Origin: DATASD01 sp035276765 | GTDB lineage: Bacteria > Patescibacteriota > Saccharimonadia > Saccharimonadales > UBA4665 | Direction: 5' to 3' | DNA length: 64,000 nucleotides | Assembly (NCBI GenBank): GCA_035276765.1 | Contig: DATELH010000001.1 | Location: 1-64,000 of the forward strand | Part shown: positions 15,332 through 23,363 of the stretch, in pieces | How the letters are laid out: each line of letters starts with the position of its first letter | Numbering within the stretch: the stretch's first letter is position 1 | Position numbers and translations under genes: made by a program | Notes under the pieces: model-generated | Databases searched by the model: none | Seen by the model: only the letters and a program-made list of their open reading frames with translations | What the model was told of the DNA's origin: nothing

Positions 15332-16978
15332 TTATTCAGCTTCGAGGTCGCGCGTTTTAAATCGCCACGCACCGGCGATGGCCGCCATCACACCCAAACC
15401 GCTCACCACAGCTACCGCCGTCCAGTTCGGCTCAATGGCTGGCGCAAGGGTAATGTGGTGCATCACCGAGGTGTCGAGCAACCAGTGATTAACGTTGATG
15501 CCCGAACTGAGCATTTGCATCACGAACGACCACGCGATCACCATATATGCGCCGATAAGTGTCAGCCGCGGCACAAAACCAAACGCCAAAATACCAACGC
15601 CAAGCGTCAAGACCGCCGGCGCCATGGCGTTGATGCCGGCAACCCAAATTTTGTGTGTTGGCACAGCCAGGTGTTGCAGCGTCACGGCCGCCCAAATACT
15701 CAAACTGGCCAGCACCGCAGCCGCAATAACTGCTCCAACCACAAGTACAACCCGTCCGGCCAACCAGCGCAGCCGGTCCACGGGCCCGACCAACAAATTG
15801 TCGAGATACCCCTGGGCTTCTTCCTCGCGCATGTTGCCCACGGCGTTGGCCACATACGACATCACCACAGCCATAATCATGAAAAACAAAATGCCCAAAA
15901 ATGTGGTGGCGCCGGTGATCTGCGTGGTATGCGCCAAACGCGCCACGATGTTTTGCGCGGCAGTGGAATCGGCAAAAGCGGCCGCCGCCGATTTGGTAAG
16001 CGAACCGAATGCCAAGCTAAATAATCCGATGGCCAGCAGCCAGCTCGCCACACTGGCGCGAGTTAGGCGGACAGCAATGCCAAGCGGTGTACCCAGGAGC
16101 CGCAAGCGAGGACGCGCAGTTTCTTTGTCAGCTACCAGGCTTGCCCCTAAGTCGCGGTGGCCAGCCAAAAAAACGGTGAGCGAACCGGCGGTCAAAACCA
16201 AAGCAACCACTGGCACAAGCCATAGTGGCCGGCTTGCGAACAGCGGCTGCATGTTCTCAATCCAACCAAGCGGCGTTACGTTGATGAGCCAGTGCGCACT
16301 TGGTGCTGTGTCCGCCATAGCGCGCAGCAAAAAGCACACGCCAAACGTTGCTGCCGTAGCTGTGGCTGCGCGGCTGCGCGTAGGCATCACTTGGCTGGCC
16401 AGCGTGCCGATTGCCATAAACATAGCTGCACTTGAAACCACCGCCAGGCTAAAAAATGCCGCTGCGCTGGCGCTCAACTGCACATTGTGCAGCGAACCCA
16501 CCCCAATAAATAACAAGGTTAGCACCGCATATAAAACCAAAAGTGCCGAAGCAAGGCCAGCAATGGCATTGAGAGCTGCACCGCGCGCCGTCGTTTGGCC
16601 GGCGAGCAACAACTCCCACCGCCCGGCGTTTTCTTCGCCGCGGAAAATCTTTGTAGCCATCAGCAACCCCCACACGGCGGCCACGATCGCCATAAATCCG
16701 AGCGCATTCCAGGTGACATATCCGGCTACGGTGTCGATATTCCGCGCCTTGCCGAGCAACGCCACCAGACCAACGTTACTACTAAACACTTCAGCGATAC
16801 GATGTCGCGCCACCTCGGTGGTGTAGGCATCGGCGTAGCCCACGGCCTTCGACGCCAAGTAAGCGCCAAAAATCACCGCCCACAGAAGGGCACTGCGCCA
16901 TGTGCGCCGTGCCGTAAAGCGTGCAATGGCCAGACGCGGCAGCCTAAACTGTTTGAGCCCACCCTGTTCAGCGCTCAT
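15332..16978 (-). CDS. ABC exporter permease, multi-pass
   Basis: Protein of ~548 residues from the ATG at 16978 (MSAEQ), which overlaps the end of the ATPase gene by 11 nt; a start three codons earlier is possible. About twelve hydrophobic segments in two homologous halves, as in fused ABC-2-type or exporter permeases of ~550 residues (the Tet/antibiotic-export subgroup common in Gram-positives). Short charged loops such as FRGEENAGRWELLLAG and NMREEEAQGYLDNLL occur at the same place in each half and probably contact the ATPase. Substrate unknown. Confidence 0.85.
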   Translation of the reverse strand: MSAEQGGLKQFRLPRLAIARFTARRTWRSALLWAVIFGAYLASKAVGYADAYTTEVARHRIAEVFSSNVGLVALLGKARNIDTVAGYVTWNALGFMAIVAAVWGLLMATKIFRGEENAGRWELLLAGQTTARGAALNAIAGLASALLVLYAVLTLLFIGVGSLHNVQLSASAAAFFSLAVVSSAAMFMAIGTLASQVMPTRSRAATATAATFGVCFLLRAMADTAPSAHWLINVTPLGWIENMQPLFASRPLWLVPVVALVLTAGSLTVFLAGHRDLGASLVADKETARPRLRLLGTPLGIAVRLTRASVASWLLAIGLFSLAFGSLTKSAAAAFADSTAAQNIVARLAHTTQITGATTFLGILFFMIMAVVMSYVANAVGNMREEEAQGYLDNLLVGPVDRLRWLAGRVVLVVGAVIAAAVLASLSIWAAVTLQHLAVPTHKIWVAGINAMAPAVLTLGVGILAFGFVPRLTLIGAYMVIAWSFVMQMLSSGINVNHWLLDTSVMHHITLAPAIEPNWTAVAVVSGLGVMAAIAGAWRFKTRDLEAE

Positions 16979-17882
16979 TGCCTGCACCTACGCTGCGTTT
17001 TTCTTCATCGCCGTACAGCGACAAAAACAGTTCTTCGAGTGACGGTTCGCGGCTCAAAAAAGTTTTGGGACGAGCTGCCGCTATCGCCGACAATACCTCG
17101 CTCATCGAGCCCTGTACTTGGCAAGTCAAACTATGTCCGTGAACATTGAGCGCTCGAACGCCTTTGAGGTGTGCCAGCGACGGGGGTTCGTTGTCAAAAG
17201 TGGCTTCGATTGTCACTGCCGAAAGGTGCCGCATGTCGGCCAGCGTGCCAACCTCCACCAGTTTGCCGGCACGCAAGATGGCTACGCGGTCGCAAAGCGC
17301 CTCGACTTCGTCTAAAATGTGCGAGCTCAAAAATACCGTCTGGCCGTTTTGCTTGGCCTCGAGCACACATTCGCGAAATGCCTGCTCCATAAGCGGATCG
17401 AGTCCACTGGTCGGTTCGTCCAGAATGAGCAGGTCGGCGCGGGTGGCAAATGCCGCAATCAGGTTTATCTTTTGGCGGTTGCCCTTCGAATATGTGCGCA
17501 CCTTTTTGTGCGGCTCAAACTGGAAGCGTTTGATGAGCTTGTCGCGGTAAGCCACATCGACCGCGCCGTGCACTTTGCCAAGCAAGTGCAGCGTTTCCAT
17601 GCCAGTGAGTGCCGGCCACAGCGTTGCCTCGCCCGGCACGTACGCCACATGTTTGTGGATCTCTACCTTGTGCTGCTGAGTGTCCAGGCCAAAAATTTCC
17701 GCGTTTCCGGCAGTCGGCGCAATAAGACCAAGCAGCAAGCGGATAGTCGTGGTTTTGCCTGCGCCGTTTGGCCCTAGGTAGCCTAGCACTTCGCCTTTTT
17801 TTAGCTCAAGGTCAAGCGAGTCCAAAGCCGCAAGCGAGCCATATCGTTTCGTGAGCCCCTTTGCGCGCAACACAACATCCAT
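16968..17882 (-). CDS. ABC transporter ATP-binding protein
   Basis: Protein of 304 residues. Walker A GPNGAGKTTT near residue 38-47, Q-loop region, signature YSKGNRQKI (variant of LSGGQ), Walker B LLILDEPTSGLDPL and H-loop SSHILDEVE. This is the drug-export (DrrA-like) type with a C-terminal regulatory domain. It powers the permease encoded immediately downstream with overlapping genes. AAGGAAA precedes the ATG. Confidence 0.95.
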   Translation of the reverse strand: MDVVLRAKGLTKRYGSLAALDSLDLELKKGEVLGYLGPNGAGKTTTIRLLLGLIAPTAGNAEIFGLDTQQHKVEIHKHVAYVPGEATLWPALTGMETLHLLGKVHGAVDVAYRDKLIKRFQFEPHKKVRTYSKGNRQKINLIAAFATRADLLILDEPTSGLDPLMEQAFRECVLEAKQNGQTVFLSSHILDEVEALCDRVAILRAGKLVEVGTLADMRHLSAVTIEATFDNEPPSLAHLKGVRALNVHGHSLTCQVQGSMSEVLSAIAAARPKTFLSREPSLEELFLSLYGDEEKRSVGAGNER

Positions 17883-17970
17883 AGTTTTTCCTTATTAGTA
17901 TGTCAAAATCGTCTCAGAAAATGACCATTCTTGCAAACAACTTATGGTTGATTCTTGCCAAGACATACAC

Positions 17971-17976
17971 TATGTT
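17971..17976 (+). promoter_or_regulatory. -10 box of a leaderless GTG gene
   Basis: TATGTT, then ATATGC, then GTG at 17983. The second paralogue has TATATT, ACATTG, GTG with the same spacing, which supports both GTG starts. Confidence 0.5.
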
Positions 17977-17982
17977 ATATGC

Positions 17983-18702
17983 GTGAGTGAATTAGCCACT
18001 GCTTACTACCAAGAACGCGCCGCAGCCGCCAGTTGCGAGCTGCCCGATATACTGAACGGCCAACCCGTGCTCTTGCTAGCGCCGCCGTTGTTTGTACCCG
18101 TTCACAACGCCAAAAAATCCCCCGTTACGACAGTTGCAGGCTCCGTACTATACACGGCACTGCACGGTGCTCAGGATTTTTTGTATAACACGCTGCCCTC
18201 CGGTTATCAGGCCGACCACTTTTACGATCCCGGCATCACATGGTCGCACAATAGAAAGTTTTCCCAACAAGCGGTGGCGCGCCTCCTTTTGCCAAACAAA
18301 AAGCTCCCTACCGGCAAGCTTTCGGATGTTTGTGTTGAGGCTATCGCTCGCGAGGAAGTCGACGACAGCGACCTATTCCCCCTTCGCGACCGCCTCAGCG
18401 GTGGCGCCGTGCTTTTTGAGGGCGAAGAAAACGAGAACGTCGAGGCATATTTTGAGCTTTCCGGCGAAATAGTAACTGGCTCGCGGACACTGAGCGTTCG
18501 GGGGCTCGCACTTATACATATGGTGCAACCCAAAACATCGGCCGGCATTGCGCCGGCATATCATGGGCGACCACTGGGCCAAAACAAAAAGATGGCAAAA
18601 AGCGTACACCGCGACATCAACGCGACGAGTAGGTTTGCTACGGCGCGAGCTTCTGGTGCCGGCTACATCAAACGGACGCCAACCGTAAAAGCTCGGTATT
18701 AA
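17983..18702 (+). CDS. paralogous protein of unknown function, copy 1
   Basis: Protein of 239 residues from GTG at 17983. The start is set by a -10 box 6 nt upstream and by alignment with copy 2: VSELATAYYQERA here against VTQLAESYYQGRA. Both continue with P-I-L-x-G-Q-P-V, then a variable part, then K-x-x-T-G-K-(L/V) ... (V/I)EAIAR(E/P)EV and a beta-rich stretch (AYFELSGEIVTGSRT... / VYFRLQGEVRSGAKG). No cysteine pattern, signal peptide or membrane segment. The basic C-terminus (KKMAKSVHRDINATSR...) suggests nucleic-acid or surface binding. No known family recognised. Confidence 0.65.
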   Translation: MSELATAYYQERAAAASCELPDILNGQPVLLLAPPLFVPVHNAKKSPVTTVAGSVLYTALHGAQDFLYNTLPSGYQADHFYDPGITWSHNRKFSQQAVARLLLPNKKLPTGKLSDVCVEAIAREEVDDSDLFPLRDRLSGGAVLFEGEENENVEAYFELSGEIVTGSRTLSVRGLALIHMVQPKTSAGIAPAYHGRPLGQNKKMAKSVHRDINATSRFATARASGAGYIKRTPTVKARY

Positions 18703-18736
18703 AAAGACGGCCGTTGCCCGCTGCAATTATTTACTT

Positions 18737-18742
18737 TATATT
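18737..18742 (+). promoter_or_regulatory. -10 box of a leaderless GTG gene
   Basis: TATATT, then 6 nt, then GTG at 18749. Confidence 0.5.
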
Positions 18743-18748
18743 ACATTG

Positions 18749-19366
18749 GTGACCCAGCTCGCCGAGTCCTATTATCAAGGTCGCGCGGAACAATTTCAGA
18801 TACCAGCCATCCCGCCGATTCTCAGTGGCCAGCCCGTACCGCTTAGTCCCGAAAGTACGCTTGCTATTCATACTCTCAGCGCAAAAGCCAATACTCCGGT
18901 CAGTGACAAGCTTCAGGAACTGTTTACAAGTATGCATGGGTTTTTACCGCACTCGCTGCCCGAACAGTACCGCGAGCTTGTTGATTACAGTGACGAACAG
19001 ACCAACGTCAAAAATGCCGATTTTGCGCGGCGGGCGCTGTTTTCAACTGTAGTGCCAAAAAGTATAACGACCGGCAAAGTTCGAAACGCCACCATCGAGG
19101 CAATCGCCCGGCCAGAAGTCAACGAAAAGTCACTCGCAAAACTTCGTGGCCAAAAAACTGAAACTACGCCTATAGACGAATCTCACGAAGTGTATTTCCG
19201 TCTCCAGGGCGAAGTTCGTAGTGGCGCCAAAGGAAGCGTCAAGCAGGGGCTGGCAATTGTAAGCCTCATGTTTTTGACGCGCAAGCCGCCACAGATAATC
19301 CCGAATGCGGTCGTGCCAATCCACTATGGCATACGGGTTGCAGGGGGCGGCACGCGGATGTCTTAA
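18749..19366 (+). CDS. paralogous protein of unknown function, copy 2
   Basis: Protein of 205 residues, tandem paralogue of the gene ending at 18702. Shared landmarks: LAxxYYQxRA at the N-terminus, GQPV, KVRNATIEAIARPEVN in mid-protein, YFRLQGEVRSG and GLAIVSLM. The region between differs strongly, so the pair diverged long ago. Own promoter 6 nt before GTG, so the two are transcribed separately. Function unknown; proximity to the ABC exporter and ExoD gives no clear hint. Confidence 0.65.
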   Translation: MTQLAESYYQGRAEQFQIPAIPPILSGQPVPLSPESTLAIHTLSAKANTPVSDKLQELFTSMHGFLPHSLPEQYRELVDYSDEQTNVKNADFARRALFSTVVPKSITTGKVRNATIEAIARPEVNEKSLAKLRGQKTETTPIDESHEVYFRLQGEVRSGAKGSVKQGLAIVSLMFLTRKPPQIIPNAVVPIHYGIRVAGGGTRMS

Positions 19367-19369
19367 AAC

Positions 19370-19984
19370 CTAAAATAAGTTGCCTACAAAATTCACAATG
19401 ACCGCGCCAAGCCCGATCGTGAGCACGGCGCCCAAAACGCCAATAAGCGTACCGACCAACATAAGGATGGCATCTTCGAAAATAATCGCCAAACAGATCA
19501 GCACGGCGCCCAGCGACGGTAACGTGTCGAGCCCGGAAAAAGGCGGCGAAATAAATGCAAACACCGTAAAGGTCAAAATGAGCAGCCACACCACACGCAT
19601 GCTCAGCGAGTGGTGAAAAATGCTGCGCCAATGCGGACTTGAATGGTTTTCGAACCACCGGATTTTTTTGAGTATCATCGGAATGGCTTTATTGTCGGCT
19701 GCTGGCGCTACCTTGAGGTTCTTCCAGCGTTTTGGAATCCAGATGGTGTTCAGCCCCGCAATACATTCCAGCGCCAAAACCGCCGCGACAATTTCGAACA
19801 CGTGCGTCACGCCACCAGTGGGCAATGGCAGCGCGGGAAGGACCATAAGCAACAGCGCCACCACTGCAAAACTCTTTTCGGCAAACACCTCGCCTAAACT
19901 GTGGATGGTCTTGTGCTGGTCGCCCTCAAGCCACTTCTCGAGTTTGTCACTAAACACTTCGTGTACCGAGCCGGGTTTTTTCAT
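19370..19984 (-). CDS. ExoD-family membrane protein
   Basis: Protein of 204 residues. The N-terminal half contains the ExoD pattern GEVFAEKSFAVVALLLMVLPALPLPTGGVTHVF, broken here as GEVFAEKSF / LMVLPALPLPTGG. About four to five membrane helices occur in the C-terminal half. ExoD proteins are implicated in exopolysaccharide production and alkaline tolerance in rhizobia; the biochemical role is unknown. TATGAT (19991-19996) lies 6 nt before the ATG, again a leaderless start. It ends 3 nt from the convergent paralogue gene. Confidence 0.85.
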   Translation of the reverse strand: MKKPGSVHEVFSDKLEKWLEGDQHKTIHSLGEVFAEKSFAVVALLLMVLPALPLPTGGVTHVFEIVAAVLALECIAGLNTIWIPKRWKNLKVAPAADNKAIPMILKKIRWFENHSSPHWRSIFHHSLSMRVVWLLILTFTVFAFISPPFSGLDTLPSLGAVLICLAIIFEDAILMLVGTLIGVLGAVLTIGLGAVIVNFVGNLF

Positions 19985-20048
19985 ACGCCTATCATAACAG
20001 ACTGGCCTGCATACCAGGCCAAGTAAAGATAACTCAGTTACATAAGAA

Positions 20049-20180
20049 TTGGTGGAGCTGGTTGAAAATAGTTTACACCCGCTTACTTTGGAGCTAGAGA
20101 GGTGGCATTCTATTATCGGTGAACGCTATCTAGACCAGAAACTAGAGGAACAGCGTAACAGTTTAGCCTATAAACCTTAG
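20049..20180 (+). pseudogene. stranded alternative C-terminal tail of the element's recombinase
   Basis: In-frame stretch reading LVELVENSLHPLTL... to ...LAYKP and stop (43 codons), preceded by an in-frame stop. It starts at the 12-bp core TGGTGGAGCTGG, which also lies in the recombinase gene near ssrA (24931-24942) in exactly the same codon phase (..MVEL.. there, LVEL here). Joining the two cores, as in an excised circle, would fuse the recombinase to this 39-residue charged tail. It is therefore best seen as the native 3' end of the recombinase gene, separated by integration. Confidence 0.7.
20050..20061 (+). repeat. attL core of the ssrA element
   Basis: TGGTGGAGCTGG, identical to 24931-24942. 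Flanks differ on both sides, as expected for att sites. Confidence 0.7.
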
Positions 20181-20192
20181 GGTTATAGCACT

Positions 20193-21068
20193 CTATCGTT
20201 CAGAGTCATCAGCTTCTGAATCAAGATGTTCAGATAGTGAAGCCAGACCCATTAAAAGACTAGCTGTGCTGGGTGCTTCCGAAGGTGATTGCATATCTAT
20301 GATTTTCATTTCTCCACCTGCACCTGCTAATATGTCGTGTTCTTCAAGTACAGCCCTTGCCTTGCCAGAAAAACCCCAACCTTCAAGAAGCGCATTTCGT
20401 AATACGCCCGTTACCCATTCCGCTCTTATTACAGGGTCAACAAACTCAACAGCAGGTGCGCCAGTGTGCATATTAGGCTCAATTGCGAGCTGTGCCAGCT
20501 TTTGGTTAAGCTCTAGCAACCGCTCCATTGCTTCGCCTTCCATACCTTCTTCGGCAATAACTCTTGTGTACTGCTCAATAAGTTCTACACCAATTTCCCG
20601 AAGTTCTGCCGAGCGAGGGTTTTGCTCATAATACTCTTTGCTGCCAATTCTCGCAGCCCCAGGCTCGCCCTTCATTACCAACCAGTCGGCCAGCATTTTT
20701 TCATCAACTTCTTCAAACCCTCTTTCACGCAAATGAGAGTCAAGTATATAAACCTTTGTTACATCGTTTACGTCATCTAAATCTGCTAGCAATCCAACAG
20801 TTACTTCTGTTTCCTTCCCAGCAGTACTAATTCCAAGACCTCTTGGTAAATATGGAGCTGTGTCATCTAGCACCGAAGGGAACTCTGCAATTGCGTCACG
20901 CCAATTGTGTCCTTCAAGGGCTGGATTTACTCTAGCGTATGAACGCTCAATGGTTGATACATCATACTCACTAACAGAATGTTCCCAGCCACGGCCTAAA
21001 AGTTCCTCTTGCATTTGTTCAAGAGTAAGGTTCGTTGGGTCAAAGTTATGGCCTTCTGGGAAAGTCAT
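20193..21068 (-). CDS. cargo protein of the ssrA element, unknown
   Basis: Protein of 291 residues from the ATG at 21068, which has TATTAT (21075-21080) 6 nt upstream. A longer frame exists but would read through the promoter. Acidic, soluble, mostly helical in the second half (ELIEQYTRVIAEEGMEGEAMERLLELNQKLAQL). No signal peptide or known motif. It resembles other uncharacterised proteins carried on integrative elements only in style. Possible roles are in defence, exclusion or host interaction, but there is no evidence for one. Confidence 0.6.
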   Translation of the reverse strand: MTFPEGHNFDPTNLTLEQMQEELLGRGWEHSVSEYDVSTIERSYARVNPALEGHNWRDAIAEFPSVLDDTAPYLPRGLGISTAGKETEVTVGLLADLDDVNDVTKVYILDSHLRERGFEEVDEKMLADWLVMKGEPGAARIGSKEYYEQNPRSAELREIGVELIEQYTRVIAEEGMEGEAMERLLELNQKLAQLAIEPNMHTGAPAVEFVDPVIRAEWVTGVLRNALLEGWGFSGKARAVLEEHDILAGAGGEMKIIDMQSPSEAPSTASLLMGLASLSEHLDSEADDSER

Positions 21069-21074
21069 CTGTAC

Positions 21075-21080
21075 ATAATA
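21075..21080 (-). promoter_or_regulatory. -10 box of a leaderless promoter (cargo gene)
   Basis: TATTAT on the minus strand, 6 nt before the ATG at 21068. Confidence 0.45.
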
Positions 21081-21142
21081 CCATATTTTGTGGTTTTGTG
21101 CAATAGGCACAGTGTGTCGCACAATGTTGATTGCGCGACGTA

Positions 21143-21228
21143 CTTTAACAGGGGTGGAGACCATTTTATAGCACTAATTCGCGTGTCAAGTGCTTATGCT
21201 AATACATTCCCCACCCCTGTTAAAGACA
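21143..21228. repeat. inverted repeat between two cargo genes
   Basis: CTTTAACAGGGGTGG and CCACCCCTGTTAAAG (15 bp, perfect) enclose ~56 nt that contain TTGACA on the minus strand. It could be the terminator of the upstream membrane gene, an operator for the downstream one, or both. Confidence 0.6.
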
Positions 21229-21255
21229 TATTAGAACATAATTTATATTTTGGCT

Positions 21256-22134
21256 TTAATTTACGACTTTTACTTGTGAGGGCTCGCTTACAAGTATCTG
21301 GGGCGCTCCCCTGTAGGACGTGATAGTGCCTGTAACTTTAATGGTTTTTCCTTGATAGGTGTGCGCCTGCTGACTAGAAAGCGCCGAGCCGTCAGGAACG
21401 TAAGCTGAGAAGCCCTGTCGATAATCATTCCCGTTTTCGTCTATAAAAGTGTTGTGCCCCCCTGATGTAAAGACCATAGCCACATGGAACTGGACACAAG
21501 CATGATGACCTATGTTGTTTTTAGACTGGCTTGAGTTAATGCAGTTGTTAGCAAACTGTTTTTCTGCGCCAAGCATTACAGCACTTCCAGCTATAAACAG
21601 AGCCGCAGATACTACTATGAAGCTCGTAACAGCGTGGCTGAAACCGCCATGACCTTTTCGCCTGTACGCTAAATAGCGGCATAGAGTAACTATCAACCCT
21701 ATGGCTAACACCACCACAATGAAGAACGAAATAACAGACAGTACGTTGTTAGCTGTAGACCAGCCTTTAGCTTGGTAGTAATGCGTAAAATATAAGTGAT
21801 TTTGGAGGATAGCATTAAGTATCAGCAACGCCACTAGCAACAGAGCAAGCAGGTACCACTTTTTGTTAAGCGAGTAGTTCCGTGCAGTATTATGACCTGT
21901 AGGCTCTGTAGTCTGCACGGGTTGCTGTTTAGATTTTCGTCCTTTCCCCGTTATAAAACCGGCTATTGCCGCTAAAAAGAATATGATTGCCAAGATGTCG
22001 AGCATACCCGCTAATATGCCAAGACCTGCGGAAGTGGATTTGCCTAAGAAATATTGAATAATAAATAACGCGATTGATAAAACGAACAGGATTACTGGCT
22101 TAACGTGCTTGTCGGAATCTCGGCTAATCTTCAT
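21256..22134 (-). CDS. five-helix membrane protein with OB-fold-like C-terminus
   Basis: Protein of 292 residues from the ATG at 22134, which follows GGGGGC; 33 further codons are open but lack a ribosome site. Five hydrophobic helices: two in 15-65, then a basic loop, then three (WYLLALLLVALLILNAI, VLSVISFFIVVVLAIG, FIVVSAALFIAGSAVM). The extracytoplasmic C-terminus contains two cysteines and a final segment GKTIKVTGTITSYRGAPQI that looks like the strand pattern of tRNA_anti-like OB folds. Cargo of the ssrA element; function unknown. Confidence 0.6.
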   Translation of the reverse strand: MKISRDSDKHVKPVILFVLSIALFIIQYFLGKSTSAGLGILAGMLDILAIIFFLAAIAGFITGKGRKSKQQPVQTTEPTGHNTARNYSLNKKWYLLALLLVALLILNAILQNHLYFTHYYQAKGWSTANNVLSVISFFIVVVLAIGLIVTLCRYLAYRRKGHGGFSHAVTSFIVVSAALFIAGSAVMLGAEKQFANNCINSSQSKNNIGHHACVQFHVAMVFTSGGHNTFIDENGNDYRQGFSAYVPDGSALSSQQAHTYQGKTIKVTGTITSYRGAPQILVSEPSQVKVVN

Positions 22135-22223
22135 GTCGCCCCCTTTACGTAGTGTGGAGTGGGGTGAACATAAAAGCTCACCGCCAGTGGCAGCCGAAGC
22201 CACCCACACCGTTTCCAGTGCGA

Positions 22224-22268
22224 CCAACGACAAGAAGGCTCTGACGATGAGCTGTTACTTGTCGTTGG
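22224..22268. repeat. hairpin in the divergent promoter region of the element
   Basis: Arms CCAACGACAAG and CTTGTCGTTGG (11 bp, perfect) with a 23-nt loop. It lies between the membrane cargo gene and the divergent HTH gene, a sensible place for an operator or a small structured RNA. The 22135-22383 gap contains no other recognisable feature. Confidence 0.5.
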
Positions 22269-22383
22269 ATTTGTTACGACCATGCCACTGATTGCTCTGT
22301 GGTTTAGGTCTAAGCTGAATAGCTATGTCTTCATTATAAGCCAACTTTGGCTACAGTGTTAATGTTTCGCTCACCGGAGTAAA

Positions 22384-22848
22384 ATGAACTATATGAAAAC
22401 ATTAGCAAGCCAGCAAAAAAGACGGCGCGGACAACAGCTCTCAACTGCTGAGAAAATGCAGCTCACTCAAGAGCTGGTTAAACTGCTGGAGCAAGGCTAT
22501 AAATCTGATTTAGCACTTGCTAAGGAGTTAGGTGTGAATACGACGACTATACGTCGCTATAAGCCCTATGCTGACGAGATAATACGCAATACCAAGCTAG
22601 ACCGGAACTTCCTGCGTAACCTGCAAATACAACGCACACAGCGTCTTATTGAGCGTCTCGCAATCGATTTAGATAATGCTGAGACGGCTCACGAAAAGAG
22701 CATGATACATAACAACATTATTAAGTACTTCCAGCACCTCGCGCTAATTACTGGCTTAAACGTTGAGACCCAAGTTCATGTTGACCCTAAGAAGCTCGTA
22801 ATTATCCGCCCACCCCGAACAGAAAAGGGAACCCCTACCCCGTCTTGA
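22384..22848 (+). CDS. HTH protein, terminase-small-subunit-like
   Basis: Protein of 154 residues. A basic N-terminus (QQKRRRGQQ) leads into a helix-turn-helix: SDLALAKELGVNTTTIRRYKPY. A helical middle follows (LDRNFLRNLQIQRTQRLIERL) and a proline/basic tail. The architecture resembles HTH domains of phage terminase small subunits and transposon regulators. In this element, with no large terminase present, a role as regulator or directionality factor is more likely. CCGGAG lies 5 nt before the ATG. It reads away from the cargo genes and toward the recombinase. Confidence 0.6.
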   Translation: MNYMKTLASQQKRRRGQQLSTAEKMQLTQELVKLLEQGYKSDLALAKELGVNTTTIRRYKPYADEIIRNTKLDRNFLRNLQIQRTQRLIERLAIDLDNAETAHEKSMIHNNIIKYFQHLALITGLNVETQVHVDPKKLVIIRPPRTEKGTPTPS

Positions 22849-23057
22849 CGCACCGCTCCACTGAAACCTAGATGTAACGGTACCCGACGACTATAACAAG
22901 CGTTGCTCGTCGCGCAATACACTGCTAAAATATTAGTATTAACAATTCAACTCACTGATGCTTGGTCGGAACAACAAAACTACCGGGGCATCATAATCGC
23001 AAATAGTACGTCGTAGTATGGGGGCGCACCACCCACAGTAAATCAGGTGCACGCGGG

Positions 23058-23108
23058 TGAAAATCGATTGACTGAATAAGTCAGTGGTTTTCTCCGCTTT
23101 TTTATTTG
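23058..23108 (+). terminator. probable terminator after the HTH gene
   Basis: GAAAATCGATTGACT and AGTCAGTGGTTTTC form an imperfect stem, followed by CTCCGCTTTTTTATTT. Bases 22849-23057 before it contain no gene I can support. Confidence 0.5.
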
Positions 23109-23129
23109 GTTGGTCAGCAAAGGCTACAC

Positions 23130-23309
23130 ATGACCAAACGACGCGCACCCATAAGAGATGAGTTACCCCGTACATTAAAAACAGATGCTACGGAGTGGGC
23201 TGAATATTTATATAGAGAGTTTCAGCGTGAGAAATACACACTATTGCAGCGTAAGCAGTTAGGTAAGACAATATTAAAGGCTACAAATCATGACAATCTC
23301 AAGAGCTAG
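23130..23309 (+). CDS. small basic protein, unknown
   Basis: Protein of 59 residues from the ATG at 23130 (AAAGG upstream). Basic and helical: MTKRRAPIRDELPRT..., WAEYLYREFQREKYTLLQRKQLG. It precedes the recombinase by 81 nt in the same direction. Small basic proteins here are often recombination directionality factors of serine integrases, so that role is a reasonable guess; no motif proves it. Confidence 0.45.
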   Translation: MTKRRAPIRDELPRTLKTDATEWAEYLYREFQREKYTLLQRKQLGKTILKATNHDNLKS

Positions 23310-23363
23310 TATCAAAGTTGGTAACAGTGGTCTCTGTTCCGTGCCATGCGGTGTAGCCCAGAG
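23310..23363 (+). promoter_or_regulatory. hairpin in the recombinase leader
   Basis: TAACAGTGGTCTCTG pairs with CAGAGGTCACTGTTA (two G-U pairs) around a 23-nt loop, 28 nt before the recombinase ATG at 23391. It may control recombinase expression. Confidence 0.45.

Noticed and set aside
15495..16826. 443-codon plus-strand ORF opposite the ABC permease
   Set aside because: It is the antisense shadow of a clear multi-pass permease; its content is Ala/Thr/Ser-rich without domains.
20266..20631. 121-codon plus-strand ORF opposite a cargo gene
   Set aside because: Shadow of the minus-strand gene, which has a -10 box and sensible composition.
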